Assembly (NCBI GenBank): GCA_037833965.1
Contig: AP031358.1
Location: forward strand, 5,464,001 to 5,528,000
Reading direction: 5' to 3'
Source: Marchantia polymorpha subsp. ruderalis
Taxonomy: Eukaryota > Streptophyta > Marchantiopsida > Marchantiales > Marchantiaceae
DNA: 64,000 nt
Part shown: positions 41,011 to 52,800 of the stretch, piece after piece
How positions within the stretch are numbered: position 1 is the first letter of the stretch
Layout of the letters: every line of letters starts with the position of its first letter
The notes under the pieces: model-generated
What the model was told of the DNA's origin: nothing
Seen by the model: only the letters and a program-made list of their open reading frames with translations
The model's database searches: none
Position numbers and translations under genes: made by a program

Positions 41011-44000
41011 ATGTGGTACCCCACTTTTGGCAATTTTGAGGAAATTAAAACATTTTTGGAAAACTGTACCCTGGCAGCATTGTAAATAGCCTTCGGTACA
41101 TCAAAACAGAGTGAATCCGGAAGATCGCGGGGATTCTCGAGGGATCTTGTAGAATCTGGGATTTGGGGTGCAGCAGTAAGGACAGGCACCACCCTCCCTG
41201 CGAGCTCTGCAGTTAGAACCCCTACGACGCAAGGCGCAAAACCCGCCTTCGGAGATCGCGTCCGCGGCTGTAGGGAAACCCTCCATAATTAGTTCAACCC
41301 TCGGGCGCCTTGACCAAGTTAGGGTCCCGTTGGAAAGAGCTCGACGCACTGATTCCAACGAGCCCAAGAACGCTTGGAACGGATGAGGACTTAGGGAGTT
41401 ATCACTATTGGAAGAAACGGAGGCGGTCGCCTACGGCGGAAAGAGTTCGCCACCGGCGCGAATTCCGCCTACGCGGAAGGGGGAATCAAGTTTTGTCCTA
41501 TGCGCGGATGAAGGCGTTCGCCTGTGCACAGGCGAAGTAGGGTTAGGCGAGGCGCGAAGTCCGCCTACGCACAGGCGCTTCGGCGTCGGCGGAAAATCCG
41601 CCTTGGGCCCTAGAAATGCGCCTTGTGAGGTAGAAAGTGTACGGCGCCTTCCGCGCCAGCGCAGCGCCGCGTACGGCGGAAGAGCCGCCATAGTAATCAA
41701 ATCGGAACGGACCATGCGGACGGGACGGGTGGATGCGCTCTTGGACAGACGGAGTTGCGGCGGCGGAAGCGCCGACGAAGGGACAAGGAACGGACAGACT
41801 GGACGGAGACGGCTGACCACGGTCAACGCCTTCCGCGCCAGCGCGACGCCGCGCACAGGCGCTCGCCTGTGCACAGGTCGCCTGTGCACAGGAGGATGTT
41901 CAAGTTCCGCGCCGGCGGAGAATCCGCAGAGGCTCCTGCCTGCGCACAGGCAGGAGTTGAATTTTTGTCCGACATGCGGACACACGCGTCAAGGCAGAGG
42001 GGGATTGGCCGAGGAGCGGTACGAACAAGTGTACCGCGCAAGGCGGAAAACTCGCCTTCGGCGCTACGCCCGCATGTCCGCGGGGTAGTACGCTCGCGGA
42101 GTTTAAATCCGCCAATTCGAGCGTGAGAGTTTAATCGACGACGGCGGAGCGTGAAGCCGCGCGTGAGAGCGAAGACCGTTCCAGCGTACAGCCGGCGCGG
42201 CCATCAAGTGAGACGTTCTTCACGAGCAAGAGCCGACCATGACCTTCGACCGGGAGGCGGAGAACGTCCCATTCTTGAATTCGCGATTCCAATCTCTTGT
42301 GCGCGCTGCGCGCATCCATCTGCTGGCTGCGGAACATTCTCGACGTCGTCGCACCGGAGATTTTTTGTTGATTGAGGGAGAAGTGAATGCGCGTGATTTG
42401 GAATTGAGGGCGATTAGAGTTTGCCGAGAGAGAAAGGCGCTCGGGCGGTGCGGAAATAGAATGAGCGGGCAAGCGAACCCCAGGAACGCAATGACGAGAC
42501 CAAGTAGATTGCGGATGGTGCCACTTCGCCTACCACAGAACGGGCTGCGCGCTTTCGAGGAGCGCTTAATAGCAAGAAAGCTCGATTTCTTGCTATGGGG
42601 ATGGAATTACATCTGTGCGAATATGGTGCGCGAGTGGCTAGAGCCACAGGGACCACCCTCGCGCGGATTGCGTCCGCATGTTGATCGGTGGACAGTCCAA
42701 GATTGGGCGCAGGCGTTGGGAAGATGTGCTGGCATGCCAGGGCATCTCCTTTTCGACAGTGAGAGCATCAAGGTGACCAAGCAAGAAGAGGCACAATTTG
42801 TGGAGCTGTTCAAGACCGGGAGATCTACCAAGAATGGGTACAGGACCCGTGATTACAAAGATCGATTTCGCCGGACTTTGTCCGCGGCGCTGATGCAATT
42901 ACTGCAGCCGCACCGCGCCTGCTACATCACATTGTGGCAGGTCTCTTTTGTGGAGTGCGTCATCGAGGGAACTCCAATTCACTGGGCGAGCATCCTGCAC
43001 AGGGTGATGCGACAGCACGCGTTTGAGGAGAAGGAGGGGACTCTAAACCATCTTTCTCCTTTCCTCATCAATTTTTATCGACAGCGGAATTGTTTGACAG
43101 CGGCGGAGCTTGAACATTTTCCGCCATTGTCCATCGACCATCCCGGGAAGTATGTGCGGGAGAATGAGGTCGACACTGATGCAGAGGAGTCACCGACTTC
43201 TACCCCATCAAGGCGGAGGGACGAAGGGAGACACACTCCTGCAGCACGAGTGCCGCGGAAGCGGCGATGGAGGGAAGAGTCTGAAGAGGAGCAGCATCAA
43301 GAACCCTCTGCTCCCATTCGACCGCGGCCGCTGTGCGAGCCATACAGCCGGCCGAAGCAGAAGGCACGCAGACTGGTGTTACCAGCCGACAGTGCAGACA
43401 CGGCGATGATTGCGACGGAGATAGGAAGTGCGTCGCCAGAGGGGCATGAGGAAGCGCGGACGACCGCAGGAGCAACGGGCCCCGCTGCAACCTCGACGGG
43501 AGAGAGGCCGCCTACGGGCCAAGGGCCTCCGGAGTTACCACGTGCGATGCGGACAGATGTTCCGTTTGCGCACAGACGAGCCTCCGCGGACAGGCGATCA
43601 CAAGTGGACGTGGATCTACGCTTACGCGTGGGAAGGAGCAGTCCGCCTGTGCACAGGCGCTCGCCTGTGCACAGGACACCTCCACACGTGCCGCCTGTGC
43701 ACAGGACACCTCCACACGTGCCGCCTGTGCACAGGCAAGAATCACCCCCGTTCCAACGTAGGAAGGGGAAGGAGCCGGCGGAAGAACCGCCTACGAGACA
43801 CCGGCCCTCGGGGCCAGACCCTCCGGCGCACCACGCGCCGCAATTTGCGCCTTCGGCGCCAGGGCCTTCGAGCAGAGGAGATACGAGCAGGGAGCGTGCG
43901 GAGACCGCACCATCGGCGGGAAGTCCGCCGATAGATGCGCCTTCGGCGGTAGGGCCTATAGGCCAAGGGACAGCAGGCGAGCGGCCCCCGGCCATGTCGC

Positions 44001-44540
44001 CTTCGGCGATGGATGTCCGCGGCGCTACGTCGGCGGCGGACAAGGCGCCGGCAAATGCGCCTGCGCACGGGCCGGGCACAGCCCCCACGGACCGATCAAG
44101 GGAGCAGCAACAGACGATGGAGCGGAGTGACTGTCCGCGGGATGAAATCTCGATGCGCGATGCGCAATCAAACCCTGCGCAGCCACCCTCCGCTCGATCG
44201 CCTTCGGCGGCGGGCGACGGCGGCAGAGAGGATGCGGTAGACAACCAACAAGCGAGAGACTTTCCCCCTGAAATCTTGAAGTAGAGGTCCTAACGGATCT
44301 CTGGGTTGTATTTCTGTAGTTTCAGGTGTGTGTGTGTGTGTGTTACGCTGCACTGTGCGACCTCCGAGTGCGCTCCGAGTGGACACTTGCAGTATTTCTG
44401 GGAGTGACAGTCGCCTGAGAATTCAAACTCATCAATAGTCTGTTAAACGTGACACTTTGTACCCTGTGTGTTCCTCTGTCCCTGTGGGTTCGACCTTTCT
44501 ACCACTATATTGCAGTTTTAGCCTTTAGTGGGTTATTACA
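41011..44540 (+). repeat. 3' LTR of E1 (3530 bp, short form)
   Basis: TG...CA ends, followed by target duplication AAGAC. Contains the shortened LTR ORF. The junction at 44252-44256 (GCGAG) joins the ORF region directly to R, skipping the coiled-coil codons, stop, TATA box and hairpin found in A and E3. Confidence 0.95.
42239..44284 (+). CDS. LTR ORF, short form (681 aa), in the 3' LTR of E1
   Basis: Open reading frame from the conserved ATG through the globular N-terminal region (1-300), the charged linker and the Pro-rich PVHR region. It then crosses the deletion junction and ends about a dozen foreign residues later (FPPEILK). The acidic run and coiled coil are absent. If translated, the product would be a truncated protein. 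It is not known whether that is functional, nor whether the long form acts in trans. The N-terminal region is nearly identical to copies A and E3. Confidence 0.75.
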   Translation: MTFDREAENVPFLNSRFQSLVRAARIHLLAAEHSRRRRTGDFLLIEGEVNARDLELRAIRVCRERKALGRCGNRMSGQANPRNAMTRPSRLRMVPLRLPQNGLRAFEERLIARKLDFLLWGWNYICANMVREWLEPQGPPSRGLRPHVDRWTVQDWAQALGRCAGMPGHLLFDSESIKVTKQEEAQFVELFKTGRSTKNGYRTRDYKDRFRRTLSAALMQLLQPHRACYITLWQVSFVECVIEGTPIHWASILHRVMRQHAFEEKEGTLNHLSPFLINFYRQRNCLTAAELEHFPPLSIDHPGKYVRENEVDTDAEESPTSTPSRRRDEGRHTPAARVPRKRRWREESEEEQHQEPSAPIRPRPLCEPYSRPKQKARRLVLPADSADTAMIATEIGSASPEGHEEARTTAGATGPAATSTGERPPTGQGPPELPRAMRTDVPFAHRRASADRRSQVDVDLRLRVGRSSPPVHRRSPVHRTPPHVPPVHRTPPHVPPVHRQESPPFQRRKGKEPAEEPPTRHRPSGPDPPAHHAPQFAPSAPGPSSRGDTSRERAETAPSAGSPPIDAPSAVGPIGQGTAGERPPAMSPSAMDVRGATSAADKAPANAPAHGPGTAPTDRSREQQQTMERSDCPRDEISMRDAQSNPAQPPSARSPSAAGDGGREDAVDNQQARDFPPEILK

Positions 44541-44545
44541 AAGAC
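44541..44545 (+). repeat. Target-site duplication AAGAC, right
   Basis: Matches 23015-23019. Removing E1 and one copy rejoins the reading frame of LTR Z. Confidence 0.95.
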
Positions 44546-46171
44546 TCACCTCCGGTACAACGTAGGAAGGGGAAGGAGCCGGCGGAAGATCCGCCTTCGG
44601 CTCAAGGGCCTTCGGGGCAAGGCCCTCCGGCGGACAGAGCGTTAGGATTTGCGCCTTCGGCGCCAGGGCCTTCAGGCCAACGAGTTACAAGCAGGGAGCG
44701 TGCGGAGGCCGCACCTTCGACGGGGAATCCGCCTAAAGATGCGCCTTTGGCCGAAGGGCCTTCGGGCCAAGGGACATCGGGCGGGCGGCCTTCGGCTCTA
44801 TCGCCTTCGGCGGATAACGCGCCGGGATTTGCGCCTACGCGTAGGCCGGACGCATCCCTCGCGCAGGACCGATCGAGGGAGCGGTACCGATCGCGGGAGC
44901 AGGACCTAACGGAGGAGCGGATTGTCTGTCCGCAAAATGAAATTCGCGTGCGCGATGCACAATTGCACCCCGCGCAGACACATTCCGCGCGATCACCTTC
45001 GGCGGTGGACGCCGACGGCGAGGAAGTTACGATCGACGCACGACAGGCGGACGATGGGGTTGTGGCACGGCCGCATTCACCCACCGCCTTGGACATTTTA
45101 GCAGGGAGCAGCGAGGCTGCAGGAGCGCCATCGGCGGCAGAACACGCAATCCACTCGCAGCTCCACTCAGGCCAGTCGCCAACGCAATCAATGGTGACCG
45201 AAATCCTCCCTTCGGATGATGACGAAGGAGGATCCACGGAATCAGTGTCGGGATCGGGAGACACCGAGGAGGAGGAGGAAGAAATCGTTGGTGCGCCGGC
45301 GGCGGCACTCTGTGAGCAGGTAGTACCTCTGCTGAGGTACTTGGATCGCAAGATGGATAAATATGCGGATCCTCGCCAGCCTGGATCCTACGTCGAATTA
45401 GTGTGCAGGCGAACTCGCACTAAAGTCCACACCAGCAAGCTGCTAGCTCGGGTGGATCGGGAACTTAAGGAACTGCAGGAGAAGGATGAATGCTTGTGGG
45501 GTCAGTACAATCTCATTCGGAAAACGTACACCCACTACGACAAGGTGGAGAATGGGAGATTGGAAGAGCTCACCAAGGATTTGGTGAAGGCCACGGAAGC
45601 ACTGATTTCTGAGAAGACGCAGAATCAGGTGCTGTCAGAGGAGCTAGTGCGACAGACATGGTTGTTGGAGCAGTGTCAGCTCGCACGACAGGCGGATGAG
45701 GAATTAATCCGCAGGCTGCAGTCGGAGTGTGGAGAATTGAGAGCACAGCGTGAGGAGGCCGAATCGCAGCTGGTAGTAATTGAAGACGATCGCCGGCGAG
45801 AGGCAGATCGCACGAAGAAAGAGATGGCGAGGCGAGTCGCCCACTGTCTCAAGGGCTACGCCCACTGGGACGTGGCGGCGCAGGAGAAACTCACACTGCG
45901 TGAGTTAGAGCTTCGTGTAGCCGGGTTGTTGGCAGGTGACAGTCGGAGTCGGCGGCGAGTGGCGAAGAAGCTGGACTCTTTTATGTCGAAGGCGCGGGAT
46001 ACCATGTCCACCCTTGAGACGGAGGTTTCCGCGGTGTTGCGGCGATTGGGACTGCGCAGTCGAGCTGAGGACTGGCAGGGTAGGGAGTTAGTGCGCGGCA
46101 ATCCGTCGCACAGAAGGCGAAGCACAGGTTCTGCAGAGTGTAGTGTAGCGTGGTTCCGTGCAGGCGTGTAG
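44546..46171 (+). pseudogene. LTR ORF of LTR Z, C-terminal part
   Basis: Continues the frame of 21650-23019. It has the Pro-rich region, the acidic run (about 45265-45290), the long coiled coil (about 45420-45860) and a conserved C-terminus ending AWFRAGV. This stretch has no stop and is well conserved with A and E3 despite many silent changes. The gene as a whole is dead because of the nonsense codons in its first part and the insertion of E1. Confidence 0.82.
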
Positions 46172-46207
46172 CGTAGTGCAGTGTAGTGTTAGTTAGGACT
46201 TAGAAGG

Positions 46208-46236
46208 TATAAAGTAGTTCAAGGCGTCTTGCCTTG
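46208..46236 (+). promoter_or_regulatory. TATA box and hairpin of LTR Z
   Basis: TATAAAGT at 46208-46215, then hairpin CAAGGC-GTCTT-GCCTTG at 46220-46236. The stem differs from A and E3 by a paired change that keeps pairing. Confidence 0.55.
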
Positions 46237-46954
46237 GGATCTTTCCCAATTTCAGAAGTGCAGATCAGGAACTCATTTTCTCTGCGTGTTTGTGTCCTTA
46301 GTTCTGTCACCACGCAAGAGGAGCTACACCTTAGCGATCCGCATCGTGTAGCTGAAGGCCTTCGGCTGAATGTTCAGAGCTAGTACATTGGTTAGAGACT
46401 TGAGTAGTTCGGATCTACACCTGCGGGTGATTGCCGATGCAGTGACGAGTTAGATACTTGAACATTTTCCCCCTTACACCTTTGAGTGGTTGTTTTTGAT
46501 TGTACTCCTTTAGGATTTTTCCCCTAAATGCCAAAGTGAAGTTTTGCTACTTCGTGTAAGCCTTAGTTGTAAATTCAGGTTACGCTGCAGCAGGTGCCTT
46601 CAGGGTAACCCCTGTAGTATTTCTGGGAATGACAAGTGCCTAAGAATCCAAACTCTTCAATAGACTGTTATGGTGTGTTACTGGAATGTTTCTCAGTGAG
46701 TCCTTCCGTGCGGACCTGTGTTCTCTGCGCATTTTGTGAGTTGAGAGTGTTGTTCACTGCGTATGAGTGACTTCGATCCGAAGTAGGAAGTCCAACCCGG
46801 GTTCCCTACGCCAGCAGAAAGCTAGTGGAAGGGTTGTAAAAGCCGGAGTTGGGAGTCACTACCCGCAACTTCGCTGAGTACTCGCAAGAGACTTTCCCCC
46901 TGAAATCTTGAGTAGAGGTCCTAACCGATCTCTGGGTTGTGTTTGTGTAGTTTC

Positions 46955-46987
<33 letters not shown>

Positions 46988-47192
46988 GAGTGAACTACGC
47001 TGCACTGTGAGACCTCCGAGTGAGCTCCGAGTGAACACTTGCAGTATTTCTGGGAGTGACAGTCGCCTGAGAATTCAAACTCCTCAATAGTCTGTTAAAT
47101 GTGACACTTTGTACCCTGTGTGTTCCTCTGTCCCTGTGGGTTCGACCTTTCTACCACTATATTGCAGTTTTAGCCTTTAGTGGGTTATTACA

Positions 47193-48630
47193 CGAAGGCG
47201 CACCTTCCGGCATATTTCCCGCCGAAGGCGCGGCTCCCGCCGGCTCTTTGTTTGTAACTCGGTGGCCCGAAGGCCCCGGCGCCGAAGGCGCATATCCCGG
47301 CGATCTCACCGCCAGAGGGCCTTGCCCCGAAGGCCCTTGAGCCGAAGGCGGTTCTTCCGCCGACTCCTTCCCTTTCTTGCGTTGCACTGAGGGTGAGTCC
47401 TGCCTATGCGTAGGCACTCGCCTACGCGTAGGCAAACTTTCTCCGCCTATGCGTAGGCGAAAGTCTTCGTCCGCAAGGGGTCGCCTATCCACATGGAGTC
47501 GCCTATGCGTAGGCGGCACACTCATCCACGCCGCACGTTGTAGCTCCTGACCCGAAGGTCATCTCACCTCCGCCGAAGGCGTAGGGTGGTCCAGTGACCC
47601 CTCGGCCGTCCGCGCAGTCCCATCCTTCTCCGGGGATGGACTTCCCTTCTCTGTGGCGATCGTCGCCGTTTCCGCGCTGCTAGCAGGTAACAAAAGCCTG
47701 CGCGCCTTCTGCTTCGGCCGGCTGCAGATCTCGTGCAGTGGCCGCTTCCGGGTGAGAGCAGCTGATTCTTGCTGTTGCTCCTTCTCCGGTTCCTCTCTCC
47801 ATCTCCGCTTCCGCGGCACTCGCGCTGCGGATGTGTCTCTCCCCGCATCCTGTTGACCCGGTGGAGTGGAAGTTGGAGAGTCCTCCGCATCGGTGTCGAC
47901 TTCGTTATCCCGCACATACCTCCCGGGATGGTCGACTGACAATGGCGGAAATCGAGCACACTTGGCCGCGGTTAAGCAGTTCATCGACCGATAAAAGTTT
48001 ATCAAGAAGGGGGAGAGGTGATTGAGCGTTCCTCCCCGCTCCTCAAACGCATGTTGTCGCATCACCCTATACAGGATACGCGACTAGAGAATTGGAGCTC
48101 CAGCCAATGTGAGCTCCACGAAGGAAACCTGCCACAACGTGATGTTGCAGCAGCGCCATCGCTACGGTCCTGCAGAAACGATCTTTGTAGTCCCGGGTCC
48201 TGTACCCGTTCTTGGAGGACCTCTCCCGCTTGAACAATTCCAAAAAGGAGGCTTCGTCCGCCTTCGATACCTTGACGCTCTCACTGTCGAACAGGAGGTA
48301 CCCGTCCTCATCTGCACACCTTCCCAATGCCTGTCCCCAATCGCGGACAGTCCATCGATCTACATGCGGACGGAATCCGCGCGTAGGTTGCCGTTCCTTG
48401 TCCAGCCATTCGCGCACAATGTCTGCGCACACGTAATTCCATCCCCACAGCAAGAATTTGAGTTTCCTCGCAATCAGCCGGTCCTCAAAAGCACGCAACC
48501 CATTCTGCGGGAGCTTGAGTGGCACCATCCGCAACTTCACCGATGTCGACATCGCGTTCTTGAAATTGGTTTGCGCACCTCTCTCTCTGCTATGCCCGAG
48601 CCTCTTGCTCGCGGTTCTGCTTCCTCTGCA
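47193..48630 (-). pseudogene. LTR ORF of LTR W, internal part, broken
   Basis: Conserved N-terminal region recognisable (LPQNGLRAFEDRLIARKL, LLWGWNYVCADIVREWL, LFDSESVKVSK, LSPFLINFYRS). About 30 bases are missing near 48150, after ALLQ. This shifts the frame, and a stop lies near the following VHWA position. Downstream segments are open in the other frame, with a further break near 47565. It is cut at both ends by insertions. Confidence 0.75.
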
Positions 48631-48632
48631 AA
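47193..48632 (-). repeat. GL LTR W, internal part
   Basis: Minus-strand LTR segment covering the first two-thirds of the LTR ORF. It is cut at 47193 by LTR Z and at 48632 by E3. Its upstream part is at 56064-57343. It uses the palindrome type GCCTACGCGTAGGC or GCCTATGCGTAGGC instead of GCCTGTGCACAGGC. Confidence 0.8.
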
Positions 48633-49878
48633 TGTGGTACCCCACTTTTGGCAATTTTGAGGAAATTAAAACATTTTTGGAAAACTGTACCCTGGCAGCA
48701 TTGTAAATAGCCTTCGGTACGTCAAAACAGAGTGAATCCGGAAGATCGCGGGGATTCTCGAGGGATCTTGTAGAATCTGGGATTTGGGGTGCCGCAGTAA
48801 GGACAGGCACCATCCTCCCTGCGAGCTCTGCAGTTAGGATCTCTACGGCGCAAGGCGCAAAACCCGCCTTCGGAGGTTGCGTCCGCGGCTGTAGGGAAAC
48901 CCCCGTAATTAGGTAAACCCTCGGGCGCCTTGACCAAGTTAGGATCCCGTTGGAAAGAGCTCGACGCGCTGATTCCAACGAGCCCAAGAACGCTTGGAAC
49001 GGATGAGGACTTAGAGAGTTATCGCTACTGGAAGAAACGGAGGCGGTCGCCTACGGCGGAAGGAGTTCGCCACCGGCGCGAATTCCGCCTACGCGGAAGG
49101 AGGAATCAAGTTTTGTCCTATGCGCGGACGAAGGCGTTCGCCTGTGCACAGGCAAAGTAGGGTTAGGGAAGGCGCGAAGTCTGCCTACGCACAGGCGTTC
49201 GCCTGTGCACAGGCACTTCGGCGTCGGCGGGAAATCCGCCTTGGGCCCTAGAAATGCGCCTTGTGAGGTAGAAAGTGTACGGCGCCTTCCGCGCAAGCGC
49301 AGCGCCGCGCACGTCCGAAGAGCCGCCAGAGTAATCCAATCGGTACGGACCACGCGGACGGCACGGGTGGGTGCGCTCTTGGACGGACGGAGTTGCGGCG
49401 GCGGAAGCGCCGACGGAGAGACAAGGAACGGACAGACTGGACGGAGACGGCTGACCACGGTCAACGCCTTCCGCGCCAGCGCAGCGCCGCGGACGGAATT
49501 CGCCTGTGCACAGGCGAACGCCTGTGCACAGGAGGATGTTCAAGTTCCGCGCCGGCGGAGAATCCGCCGAGGCTCCTGCCTGCGCACAGGCAGGAGTTGA
49601 ACTTTTGTCCGACATGCGGACACACGCGTCAAGGCAGAGGGGGATTGGCCGAGGGGCGGTACGAACAAGTGTACCGCGCAAGGCGGAAAACTCGCCTTCG
49701 GCGCTATGCCCCCATGTCCGCAGGGTGACACGCTCGCGGAGTTCAAATCCGCCAATTCGAGCGTGAGAGTTTGATCGACGACGGCGGAGCGTGAAGCCGC
49801 GCGTGAGAGCGAAGACCGTTCCAGCGTACAGCCGGCGCGGCCATCAAGTGAGACGTTCTTCACGACCAAGAGCCGACC

Positions 49879-52800
49879 ATGACCTTCGACCGGGCGGCGG
49901 AGAACGTCCCATTCTTGAATTCGCGATTCCAATCTCTTGTGCGCGCTGCGCGCATCCATCTGCTGGCTGCGGAACATTCTCGACGTCGTCGCGCAGGAGA
50001 TTTCTTGTTGATTGAGGGAGAAGTGAGTGCGCGTGATTTGGAATTGAGAGCGATTAGAGTTTGCCGAGAGAGAAAGAAACGCGGGCAGTGTGGAAGTAGA
50101 ATGAGCGGGCGAGCGAACCCCATGAACGCAATGACGAGACCGAGCAGATTGCGGATGGTGCCACTTCGCCTGCCGCAGAACGGGCTGCGCGCTTTCGAAG
50201 AGCGCTTAATAGCAAGAAAGCTCGATTTCTTGCTATGGGGATGGAATTACATCTGCGCGAATATGGTGCGCGAGTGGCTAGAGCCACAGGGACCACCCTC
50301 GCGCGGATTGCGTCCGCATGTTGACCGGTGGACAGTCCAAGATTGGGCGCAGGCGTTGGGAAGATGTGCTGGCATGCCAGGACATCTCCTTTTCGACAGT
50401 GAGAGCATCAAGGTGACCAAGCAAGAGGAGGCGCAATTTGTGGAGCTGTTCAAGACCGGGAGGTCTACCAAGAATGGGTACAGGACCCGTGATTACAAGG
50501 ATCGATTTCGCCGGACTTTGTCCGCGGCGCTGATGCAATTACTGCAGCCGCACCGCGCCTGCTACATCACATTGTGGCAGGTCTCTTTTGTGGAGTGCGT
50601 CATCGAGGGAACTCCAATTCACTGGGCGAGCATCCTGCACAGGGTGATGCGACAGCACGCGTTTGAGGAGAAGGGGGGAACTCTAAACCATCTTTCTCCT
50701 TTCCTCATCAATTTTTATCGACAGCGGAATTGTTTGACAGCGGCGGAGCTTGAACATTTTCCGCCATTGTCCATCGACCATCCCGGGAAGTATGTGCGGG
50801 AGAACGAGGTCGATACTGATGCAGAGGAGTCACCGACTTCTACCCCATCAAGACGGAGGGACGAAGGGAGACACACCCCTGCAGCGCGAGTGCCGCGGAA
50901 GCGGCGATGGAGGGAAGAGTCTGAAGAGGAGCAGCATCAAGAACCCTCTGCTCCCATTCGACCGCGGCCGCTGTGCGAGCCATACAGCCGGCCGAAGCAG
51001 AAGGCACGCAGACTGGTGTTGCCAGCTGACAGTGCAGACACGGCGACGATCGCGACGGAGATAGGAAGTGCGTCGCCAGAGAGGCGAGAGGAAGCGCGGA
51101 CGACCGCAGGAGCAACGGGCCACGCTGCAACCTCGTCGGGAGAGAGGCCGCCTACGGGCCAAGGGCCTCCGGAGTTACCACGTGCGATGCGGACAGATGT
51201 TCCGTTTGCGCACAGGCGAACCTCCGCGGACGGACGAGCCTCCGCGGACCGGCGAACACAAGTGGACGTGGATCTACGCTTACGCGTGGGAAGGAGCAGT
51301 CCGCCTGTGCACAGGCGCTCACCTGTGCACAGGTCGCCTGTGCACAGGACACCTCCACACGTGCCGTCTGTGCACAGGCAAGAATCACCCCCGTTCCAAC
51401 GTAGGAAGGGGAAGGAGCCGGCGGAAGACCCGCCTACGAGACATCGGCCCTCGGGGCCAGACCCTCCGGCGCACCACGCGCCGCAATTTGCGCCTTCGGC
51501 GCCAGGGCCTTCGAGCCGAGGAGATACGAGCAGAGAGCGTGCGGAGGCCGCACCATCGGCGGGAAGCTCGCCGATAGATGCGCCTTCGGCGGTAGGGCCT
51601 ATAGGCCAAGGAACATCGGGCGTGCGGCCCCCGGCCATGTCGCCTTCGGCGATAGATGTCCGCGGCGCTACGCCTGCAGCGGACAAGGCGCCGGCAAATG
51701 CGCCTGCGCACGGGCCGGGCACGGCCCCCACGGACCGATCAAGGGAGCAGCAGACGGAGGAGCGGAGTGACTGTCCGCGGGATGAAATCTCGATGCGCGA
51801 TGCGCAATCCAACCCCGCGCAGCCACCCTCCGCTCAATCGCCTTCGGCGACGGACGACGGCGACAGAGAGAATGCGGTAGGCAATCAACCAGCGAGCGAC
51901 GGGGATGCCGCTCGGATACATTCGCCTTCCGCCTTAGACATTTTGGCGACGAGCAGCGAGGCTGCAGCCGTGCCTTCGCAGGCAGCACACGTCGAGGACG
52001 TGCAGCCCCACTCGGGGCAGTCGCCGACGCAATCAATGGCGACTGAAATTCTCCACTCGGATGATGACGACGGAGGCTCCACGGAAGAAATGTCAGGAGC
52101 AGAAGACACCGAGGAGGAGGAGGAGGAAATTGTTGGAGCGCCGGCGCCGGCGCTCTCTGAGCAGGTGATTCCGTTGCTGCGGTACTTGGATCGCAAGGTC
52201 GATAAATACGCCGACCCACTCCAGCCGGGATCTTACATCGAGTTAGTGCGCAGGCGGACTCGCACTAAAGTCCACACCAGCAAGCTATTAGCTAGAGTGG
52301 ACCAGGAGTTGAGGGACTTGAAGGAGAAGCATGAGTGCTTGTGGGGACAGTACAAGCTTAATCAGAAATTCTACAAGCACTCCGAGAAGATGAAGGATGA
52401 GAAACTGGGCGAGCTCACCAAGGAGCAGGTGAAGGTCAAGGAAGCACTCGATTCTGAGCAGGCCCAGAATCGGATTTTGTCAGAGGAGCTCGTGCGACAG
52501 ACGAGGTTGTTGGACCAATGTCAGCTCGCACGGCAGGCGGATGAAGAATTAATCCGCAGGTTACAGTCAGAGTGTGGCGAATTGAGGGCGCAACGTGCTG
52601 AAGCCGAATCGCAATTAGTGATGATTGAAGAGGATCGCAGGAAGGAGGCGGATCGCACGAAGGTGGAGACGGCGAGGCGAGTCGCCCACTGTCTCAAGGG
52701 CTACGCCCACTGGGAAGTGAAGGCGCAGGAGAAACTCACACTGCGTGAGTTTGAATTGCGCGCAGCCGGGTTGTTGTCAGGCGACAGTAGGAGTCGGCGG

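Larger units (their letters stand above)
23020..44540 (+). mobile_element. Complete GL retrotransposon E1 (hosting E2 in its 5' LTR)
   Basis: Full structure: target duplication AAGAC, 5' LTR (23020-26065 plus 34716-35215), primer site, gag-protease, UAG, pol, polypurine tract, 3' LTR (41011-44540), and AAGAC again. Without E2 it is about 12.9 kb. Its LTRs are the short form (3.5 kb): relative to A and E3 they lack about 1.85 kb covering the ORF C-terminus, the TATA box and part of R. I counted about 15 substitutions and two small indels between its two LTRs, so the insertion is young. Confidence 0.95.
21644..47192 (+). repeat. GL LTR Z, 5'-truncated, interrupted by element E1
   Basis: Plus-strand LTR of a diverged subfamily. 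The left part is 21644-23019, the right part 44546-47192, ending TTATTACA. E1 sits between with duplicated AAGAC. The U3 start and the first codons of the ORF are missing at 21644. After the ORF it has a TATA box and hairpin (46208-46236), the duplicated R/U5 blocks and a long (GT)n tract (46957-46985). Confidence 0.85.
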
